This document shows, piece by piece, positions 1 to 5,253 of a DNA stretch of 6,712 nucleotides. The position numbers and the translations under genes were made by a program. The stretch is from NCBI GenBank assembly GCA_021780625.1, contig JAJXYI010000118.1, positions 1 to 6,712 of the forward strand. The letters run 5' to 3'. The stretch is from a bacterium. Lineage in GTDB: Bacteria > Verrucomicrobiota > Verrucomicrobiae > Opitutales > Opitutaceae. Numbering within the stretch: the first letter of the stretch is position 1; each line of letters starts with the position of its first letter. The notes under the pieces were generated by a model, which was given only the letters and a program-made list of their open reading frames with translations, was not told where the DNA came from and did not search any database.

Positions 1-167
1 TGACGCTTCACTACGCCTTCTGAGTTACGGGCTCTAACAGGGGCCCATAGGGGAGGCGCATCGGTCTTTGGACAGGCTGATGCGCCAGGGCGCGTACGGA
101 CAACAGATTGGCCGAAGCGACAGGCGGGTCGACGGACCTTTCGACAACACGACAGAAAACAGAAAGC
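1..167. other. Upstream region without a supported gene
   Basis: I see no credible coding region here. The reading frame of the downstream lipoprotein is open back to a TTG at 108, but that extension is polar and would bury the signal peptide, so I treat it as non-coding. Any promoter for the downstream pair should lie here. I found no pair of -35 and -10 hexamers with proper spacing: TTGGAC at 68-73 has no good -10 partner. I also saw no obvious operator palindrome or terminator of an upstream gene. Confidence 0.5.
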
Positions 168-248
168 ATGAAACCCATGAGACGTCTCACCGTTTGCGCA
201 GGCCTGGCGGCCGCGCAGCTTGCCGCGGTCCTTTTGCTCGGCGGGTGC
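168..248 (+). other. Lipoprotein signal peptide with lipobox
   Basis: The first 27 codons give a short basic stretch (Lys2, Arg5, Arg6), an Ala/Leu-rich hydrophobic core and the lipobox LGGC, with the lipidated Cys at codon 246-248. The residue after Cys is Lys, not Asp, so by the Lol +2 rule (known for enterobacteria, assumed here) the protein would go to the outer membrane. A polar stretch (KPKNAEK) follows as tether before the first folded domain at about residue 42. Confidence 0.88.
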
Positions 249-3200
249 AAACCCAAGAATGCGGAGAAAGTCGCCTCCGATCTTCGTCCCGTCGACCTGC
301 GGTGCGAGTACCTCACGAATCCTGTTGGTGTGGACGAACACGCTCCGCGCCTCAGCTGGCAAGTGGCGGGCGATTCGGCCGTTCGCGGACAGGTTCAACG
401 TGGCTATCGGATTCTCGTGGCGTCGAGTCGCGCGCTCCTCGAGCAGGATCGTGGCGACCTGTGGGACAGCCGGGAGGCGAGTTCTGCCACCGCGCAGATC
501 GCCTATGCGGGACGGCCCCTGTCCGCGGAGCAGAAGGTCTATTGGAAGGTACGGGTGACCGACGGACGGAACCGACGCTCGCCGTGGAGCGCCGTGGCCA
601 CATGGAGCGAGGGGTTGCTTGCAGCCCGGAATTGGCATGCACGCTGGATCGGCTGTGACGCCATCAAACCCTCGCACGCGGCGTGGCTTCCGCCCGCGCA
701 GCCAGGCAGGACCTACCTGCCGGCGACCTACCTGCGCAAGGACTTCACCCTCTCCCAAAAACCCAAGCGTGCCGTGCTCTATGTCACCGCGCTCGGCGCA
801 GTCGAACCCCGTCTGAACGGAAGGCTTGTCGCGGACCATTATCTGGATCCGGGCTGGACCGACTATCGCAAGCGGCTCTATTACCGCGCCTATGACGTGA
901 CCGCCCTGCTCAGGCAGGGAGCCAATACGCTGGCGGCGGTACTTGGCGATGGTTGGTTTCGAGGCAATATCGGTTCGTTCGGCCAGGACCGCTACGGAAA
1001 GCACACGCGGTTGCGCGAAGAACTGCACCTGTTCGAGGCGGACGGCTCTGTGAAGGTCGTCTCGACCGATTCTACCTGGAAGGTCGGTACCGGGCCGGTG
1101 CTCGAGGGCGACATTCAGGCAGGAGAGTCCTACGACGCGCGGCTCGAGCAGCCGGGGTGGGACAAGCCCGGATTCAACGATCGCGCCTGGAGGTCTCCTG
1201 ATCTCGGCGCCGAAGTATCGCCCGCGATTCTCAGCTCGCATCCGGGGCCTGCCGTGCATTGCGTCGGCGAGCGAACCACGGTGGCCGTGACCGAGCCGAA
1301 GCCGGGCGTCTATGTCTTCGACCTCGGCCAGAACTTTGCTGGCATCGCCCGCCTCAAGGTCGATGAACCCGCGTGCACGGTCATCAGAATGCGGTTTGCC
1401 GAGATGTTGAAGGCGGATGGGACCGGCTACTTTGCCAATCTGCGTACTGCGCGGGCGACCGACACCTACGTGTGCCGGGGCGGCGGTGTCGAAACATGGT
1501 CGCCGCGCTTCACGTACCATGGATTTCGCTATGTCCAGGTCGAGGGGCTGACCTCCAGACCGGCTCCGGACACGATCACGGGGCTCGTGATGAGTTCTCT
1601 CGACGCGCCGACGGGAGGGTTCGCCTCGTCGAATGCCCTGCTCAACCAGCTTTGGTCCAACGTTCGCTGGGGAGAGCTTTCCAACTACATGGACGTGCCC
1701 ACCGACTGCCCGCAGCGCGATGAGCGCCTGGGCTGGACTGGCGATGCGCAGGTTTTCGTCCGCACCGCGGCCTACAACGAGGACATCGCGGCGTTCATGA
1801 CGAAGTGGGTCGACGACCTCGCCGACACTCAGGGCGCGGACGGCCAGATTAACGACACGGCCCCTGTCGGATTCGTGGGCAGCAATGCGGGCTGGGCCGA
1901 TGCGGGGATCATCATCCCGTGGACGCTCTGGCATGTCTATGGCGACACCCGTATCTTGGAGCGTCACTACGACATGATGAAGCGGTATCTCGCGTATTGC
2001 CGCACCCAATGCTCCGCCGATCTCGTCGGCCCCGACCGGGGATACGGAGACTGGCTCGCGATCGGGGGCACCACGGGAAAGTCGCTCATTTCGACGGCCT
2101 ATTTTGCCCACTGCACCGAGCTCATGGCCGACATCGCCGGCGCGCTCGGCCGCACGAAGGACGAGGCGACCTATCGGGCCCTCTTCGCGCAGGTGTGCGC
2201 CTCGTTCCAGAAGCACTTCATCAACCCGGACGGCTCGATCGGGGCCCACAAGTCGCAGACGGCGCACCTGCTCGCGCTGCGATTCGGCCTGCTGACGCCT
2301 GCGCAGCGCAAGGCGGCGATCCCGCACTTCATCAATTCGGTGGAAAAGCGCAACTGGCGGTTGGGCGTCGGGTTCCTGGGCGTAAACCTACTGCTCCCGA
2401 CGCTCACCGACGTGGGCTGCACCCAGGGGGCGTACTACGTCGTCACGGGACGCGAATTTCCGTCGTGGGGCTACTCGATCGACCAGGGTGCAACCACGGT
2501 ATGGGAGCGCTGGAACAGCTATACCAAGGCCAGCGGCTTCGGCGACTCGGGTATGAATTCATTCAACCACTACGCCTACGGCTCCTGCGGGGAGTGGCTA
2601 TACCGGACCGTGCTAGGCATCGGTGCGCTCAGCCCGGGTTTTTCGCGGATCTCGATCCATCCGGAACCGGGTCCCGGCGTGACGTGGGCCCGTGGCCACT
2701 ACGACAGCATTCGCGGGCGGATCGAGACCTCATGGAAACTCGAGAACGGCCGGTTTTCGCTCGATGTGGTTCTTCCTCCCAACACCGCGGCTGATGTCTA
2801 TCTCCCGGCCAAGGCCGCTACCGACGTGACGGAAGGCGGGGCGGCCGTTGCCTCCGTGGCCGCCGTGCGGTTTCTCCGGCAAGGGGATGATGAGGTCGTG
2901 TTCGAAGTCGGATCCGGTCGCTACCATTTCGAGTGCCCGTACGCCGGTCCGGCCCACCTGTTTCCGCCGCCCGTGCCGGGCAAAGACAATGCGGCGGAGG
3001 AGGAGCGGGGACCTGCTCGGGTCAAGGAGACCCCGGGCTCCTATTCGATCCAGACCAAGATCGGGGTTTTGATGGCCAATCCGGCGACGCGCGCGGTCCT
3101 TCAGAAGTTCTTCCCCGAGGCGATCGCGAATCCGCAGTTCGAGCAGGCGATGGGGACGACCCTTTTCGCGTTGCACGACTTCTCGCCCGACTATTTCTCG

Positions 3201-5210
3201 ACGACCAAGCTCGACGCGGTCGAGGCCGCGCTCGCGAAGATCCCTCGCCAGGTGTGGTCGGTAGAGACGACCAAGATCGGAGCCCTGCTCGACAATCCCA
3301 AGACCCGGGCAATTCTCGAACGCTATCTGCCGGAGGCCGTGGCCAATCCTCAGTTCGCCCAGGCTCGCGGATCGACGCTTCGCTTCGTCCAGGGGTTCTC
3401 GCCCGACTATTTCACCAGCGCGAAGCTCCAGGCGATCGCCGACGCCTTCGCGAAGCTCAACGGCGAGCCGCCGGCTGCCAAAGCGAAGTCCGAACCGACG
3501 CCGGCTCCCGCTCCCGCGACCCCTTCCGCCGCGCTCGGCATCGATTCCAAGATTGGAGCCCTGCTCGACGATCCCGCGTCGCGGGCAATCCTGCACAAGT
3601 ATTTGGGTGCGATGATCGACAGTCCGCAGTTCGCCGGAGCCCATGGAATAACGCTTGAGCAGCTCAAGCCCTACGTCCCGCAGGTTCTCACGGAGGAGGT
3701 ACTCAAGCGGATCGCGGACGATCTGGCCAAACTTGCCCACGGCCCCAAGACCGGCGCCTCGCCGACGCGGAAGCCCGGTGCAACCGCCCTGTCGGTGGAT
3801 ACGAAGATGGCCGTGCTGTTGGCCGACTCGCATGCCCGGAAGGTGCTGAAGGCGGCGCTGCCTAAGCTGATGGCCAGTACGCAGATTAATCAGGCGGATG
3901 ATCTGACCCTTCGTGAACTCCAGCAGTATTTCCCTGACGCACTCACGTCCGCAAAACTCGAGGCCATCGACGCCGAACTCGCGAACCTCTCCGGCAGGTC
4001 GGTATCCAGGCCGTCGACGCACTACGGTCTGGACACCAAGATCGGCGCCTTGCTGGACGACCCGGCGGCGAAAGCCGTGCTCGAACGGTCGATCGGGGCC
4101 ATGATCTCGAATCCGCAGTTTTCGATGGCGCGCGGACTCACCCTTCGGCAACTGCAGCCCTACGCCAAGGAGGTGCTGTCCGACAAGGTCCTCGACACGA
4201 TCGCCGAGGGCCTCGCCAAGATTCCCTCCAGGGCCGAGCGACGGACACCCCAGGCGTCGCTTTACGTGCCGTCGACCCTTTCGCCCCAGTGGCAGGCGTT
4301 TCTTCACAATCCGCCTTTCCCGACGGTCAGGCCTGCTATGCACGGACCGCTGGACGCCAAGGCGTGGGATGCCCGTTGGCGCGCGAACGAAGAAGCGATG
4401 CTTCGTTATGTTCCGGCCCTGCTCGGCCGCTACAAGGCCGCGCTCACCGATCGCACGCTCGGAGGCGTGCCCGTCCTCGAAATTCATCCCCGCGGCTGGA
4501 AGGACGACGGCCGGGTCCTGGTGTACTGCCATGGGGGTGGGTATACGATGGGCTCGGCGCGATCGACCCTGTACAGCTCGCTCCTGATCGCCGCGGATAC
4601 GGGCCTGCGCGTCCTTTCGGTCGACTATACGGTCGCCCCCAAGGCGACCTGGAAGACGGTGACGGGGCAGGTGGTGTCAGTCCTGGAGGCACTCAAAGGT
4701 GAGGGCACTGCCCTGAATCATGTGGTCATCTGTGGCGACTCGGCGGGTGGAGGTCTTGCCGCGGCGTCGGTCCTGAAGATGAGAGACGAGGGCCGCGGCA
4801 TGCCCGCGGCCGTGGTCTTGTGGTCGCCGTGGACCGATGTTTCCGACAGCGGCGAGACCCTCGTGACACTCGAAAAATGGGACCCGCTCCTGTCGCGTTC
4901 GGAACTGCGCGCGTTTGCCGATGCCTATGCGGCGCCCGCGGATCAGAAGAACCCGTACGTCTCGCCGGTCTACGGCGACTACTCAAAGGGCTTCCCTCCG
5001 ACCCTGATCCAGGGCGGAACCCGCGAGATACTGCTCAGCGACTTCGTTCGCGAGTACCAGGCCATCAAGCGCGCGGGCATGCCCGCGGAGTTGGACCTAT
5101 ACGAGGGCATGATCCACGTCTTCCAGCCCATGGTTCCGGATTCTCCCGAGACGCACGAGGCCTTGAAGACCATGAAGGCGTTCATCGACGCTCACGTGGC
5201 GGCCCGGTGA
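168..5210 (+). CDS. Multidomain lipoprotein: GH78 alpha-L-rhamnosidase, five helical repeats, HSL-type esterase
   Basis: This 1680-residue exported enzyme should hydrolyse terminal alpha-L-rhamnosides and, through a second catalytic domain, carboxylic esters. The ATG at 168 is chosen because it gives a lipoprotein signal (MKPMRR, hydrophobic core, LGGC lipobox, Cys27); ATG 177 is also possible. GH78 parts in order: Fn3-like domain about 42-151; N-terminal beta domain about 156-343; middle beta domain about 381-460 (FDLGQNFAG); (alpha/alpha)6 catalytic domain about 483-821; C-terminal beta domain about 822-925. By comparison with characterised GH78 enzymes, the general acid should be Glu519 (in PQRDERLGWTGD, with Asp526) and the general base Glu780 (in TTVWERW). 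Residues 959-1352 hold five 67-residue helical repeats of unknown role. Residues about 1367-1680 form an Abhydrolase_3 domain: oxyanion hole HGGGY at 1455, nucleophile Ser1525 in GDSAGG, likely Asp1625 and His1650. Rhamnosidase and esterase calls are firm; natural substrate and esterase specificity (acetyl is a guess) are inferred. One intact frame encodes everything, with no frameshift seen. Confidence 0.93.
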   Translation: MKPMRRLTVCAGLAAAQLAAVLLLGGCKPKNAEKVASDLRPVDLRCEYLTNPVGVDEHAPRLSWQVAGDSAVRGQVQRGYRILVASSRALLEQDRGDLWDSREASSATAQIAYAGRPLSAEQKVYWKVRVTDGRNRRSPWSAVATWSEGLLAARNWHARWIGCDAIKPSHAAWLPPAQPGRTYLPATYLRKDFTLSQKPKRAVLYVTALGAVEPRLNGRLVADHYLDPGWTDYRKRLYYRAYDVTALLRQGANTLAAVLGDGWFRGNIGSFGQDRYGKHTRLREELHLFEADGSVKVVSTDSTWKVGTGPVLEGDIQAGESYDARLEQPGWDKPGFNDRAWRSPDLGAEVSPAILSSHPGPAVHCVGERTTVAVTEPKPGVYVFDLGQNFAGIARLKVDEPACTVIRMRFAEMLKADGTGYFANLRTARATDTYVCRGGGVETWSPRFTYHGFRYVQVEGLTSRPAPDTITGLVMSSLDAPTGGFASSNALLNQLWSNVRWGELSNYMDVPTDCPQRDERLGWTGDAQVFVRTAAYNEDIAAFMTKWVDDLADTQGADGQINDTAPVGFVGSNAGWADAGIIIPWTLWHVYGDTRILERHYDMMKRYLAYCRTQCSADLVGPDRGYGDWLAIGGTTGKSLISTAYFAHCTELMADIAGALGRTKDEATYRALFAQVCASFQKHFINPDGSIGAHKSQTAHLLALRFGLLTPAQRKAAIPHFINSVEKRNWRLGVGFLGVNLLLPTLTDVGCTQGAYYVVTGREFPSWGYSIDQGATTVWERWNSYTKASGFGDSGMNSFNHYAYGSCGEWLYRTVLGIGALSPGFSRISIHPEPGPGVTWARGHYDSIRGRIETSWKLENGRFSLDVVLPPNTAADVYLPAKAATDVTEGGAAVASVAAVRFLRQGDDEVVFEVGSGRYHFECPYAGPAHLFPPPVPGKDNAAEEERGPARVKETPGSYSIQTKIGVLMANPATRAVLQKFFPEAIANPQFEQAMGTTLFALHDFSPDYFSTTKLDAVEAALAKIPRQVWSVETTKIGALLDNPKTRAILERYLPEAVANPQFAQARGSTLRFVQGFSPDYFTSAKLQAIADAFAKLNGEPPAAKAKSEPTPAPAPATPSAALGIDSKIGALLDDPASRAILHKYLGAMIDSPQFAGAHGITLEQLKPYVPQVLTEEVLKRIADDLAKLAHGPKTGASPTRKPGATALSVDTKMAVLLADSHARKVLKAALPKLMASTQINQADDLTLRELQQYFPDALTSAKLEAIDAELANLSGRSVSRPSTHYGLDTKIGALLDDPAAKAVLERSIGAMISNPQFSMARGLTLRQLQPYAKEVLSDKVLDTIAEGLAKIPSRAERRTPQASLYVPSTLSPQWQAFLHNPPFPTVRPAMHGPLDAKAWDARWRANEEAMLRYVPALLGRYKAALTDRTLGGVPVLEIHPRGWKDDGRVLVYCHGGGYTMGSARSTLYSSLLIAADTGLRVLSVDYTVAPKATWKTVTGQVVSVLEALKGEGTALNHVVICGDSAGGGLAAASVLKMRDEGRGMPAAVVLWSPWTDVSDSGETLVTLEKWDPLLSRSELRAFADAYAAPADQKNPYVSPVYGDYSKGFPPTLIQGGTREILLSDFVREYQAIKRAGMPAELDLYEGMIHVFQPMVPDSPETHEALKTMKAFIDAHVAAR
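1614..2630 (+). other. GH78 six-hairpin catalytic domain
   Basis: This segment encodes the (alpha/alpha)6 barrel, residues about 483-821. The acidic cluster after DVPTDCPQRDERLGW and the block FPSWGY...GATTVWERW are the two signature motifs of the family. The candidate acid Glu519 and base Glu780 lie 261 residues apart, close to the separation I recall for the Streptomyces avermitilis enzyme (Glu636 and Glu895). Nothing essential appears missing, so the domain is predicted active. Confidence 0.9.
3042..4223 (+). repeat. Five tandem 67-residue protein repeats with variable linkers
   Basis: The units lie at 3042-3242, 3255-3458, 3534-3734, 3789-3989 and 4023-4223 (residues 959-1025, 1030-1097, 1123-1189, 1208-1274, 1286-1352). 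Each follows the plan xDTKIGALLDDP - AxAVLxRxLP - xxxNPQF - AxGxTLRxLQ - xxPxxLTxxKL - xAIxxxLAKL, which reads as four or five short amphipathic helices. Copies 1 and 2 share FSPDYF and resemble each other most; copies 3 and 5 share SKIGALLDDP or TKIGALLDDP with GAMI. Copy 4 is the most diverged and has lost the NPQF motif. Linkers range from 4 residues (copies 1-2) to 25, and one is Pro/Ala-rich. Similar modules occur, as I recall, in other alphaproteobacterial carbohydrate-active proteins; I know no assigned function. Confidence 0.9.
3459..3533 (+). other. Pro/Ala-rich linker between repeats 2 and 3
   Basis: About 25 residues rich in Pro, Ala, Lys and Glu (core PTPAPAPATPSAA) separate the second and third repeats. 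The composition is that of an extended flexible spacer. It splits the array into a 1-2 pair and a 3-5 group, matching the sequence subgroups of the repeats. Confidence 0.75.
4266..5207 (+). other. C-terminal HSL-family alpha/beta-hydrolase domain
   Basis: Residues 1367-1680 form a complete Abhydrolase_3 (hormone-sensitive-lipase-like) domain, including a helical cap region at about 1367-1430. HGGGY at 1455-1459 supplies the oxyanion hole and GDSAGG holds the nucleophile Ser1525. Asp1625 sits in a REILLSD block and His1650 in GMIHVF, both at the usual family positions. Size matches free-standing esterases of about 300 residues, so it looks like a full enzyme fused in frame. Carboxylesterase activity is the family expectation; removal of acetyl groups from a rhamnosylated glycan is inferred only from the fusion partner. 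Confidence 0.9.
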
Positions 5211-5220
5211 TGCTTCAACG

Positions 5221-5238
5221 CCGCACCCCTGTGTGCGG
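5221..5238 (+). other. Small hairpin in the intergenic spacer
   Basis: CCGCAC at 5221-5226 and GTGCGG at 5233-5238 are perfect inverted 6-base arms around a 6-base loop. No T-run follows, so it is not a typical intrinsic terminator. The right arm shares two bases with a GGAG Shine-Dalgarno-like sequence at 5237-5240, so folding could modestly affect initiation of the downstream gene. A chance palindrome in GC-rich DNA is equally possible. Confidence 0.4.
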
Positions 5239-5247
5239 AGAAAAGGG
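5237..5247 (+). promoter_or_regulatory. Ribosome binding site of the SDR gene
   Basis: The purine-rich stretch GGAGAAAAGGG precedes the ATG at 5254. The AAGGG part ends 6 bases before the ATG, whereas GGAG ends 13 bases before it and 10 bases before an in-frame GTG at 5251. GTG and ATG are adjacent codons, so the choice changes the protein by one residue only. Confidence 0.6.
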
Positions 5248-5253
5248 CGTGTG

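Noticed and set aside
108..167. TTG start giving a 20-residue longer lipoprotein
   Set aside because: The added residues are polar and would precede the signal peptide, which begins cleanly at the ATG at 168. A buried signal would not suit lipoprotein export.
11..316. A 101-codon open frame on the - strand
   Set aside because: It overlaps the signal peptide and first domain of the lipoprotein and has no recognisable motif or convincing ribosome binding site.
1919..2794. A 291-codon open frame on the + strand in another phase
   Set aside because: It overlaps the GH78 catalytic domain, and its His/Arg-rich translation resembles no protein family. It is a phase shadow of the true frame.
3042..4223. 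A DNA-level tandem repeat or CRISPR-like array
   Set aside because: The periodicity is in the protein; nucleotide identity between units is only patchy, spacers are irregular, and the reading frame is continuous throughout.
2730..4532. A 600-codon open frame on the - strand
   Set aside because: It lies wholly antisense to the GH78 C-terminal domain, the repeats and the start of the esterase. Its Arg/Gly-rich translation has no recognisable motif, and long antisense frames are expected from strong GC bias at third codon positions.
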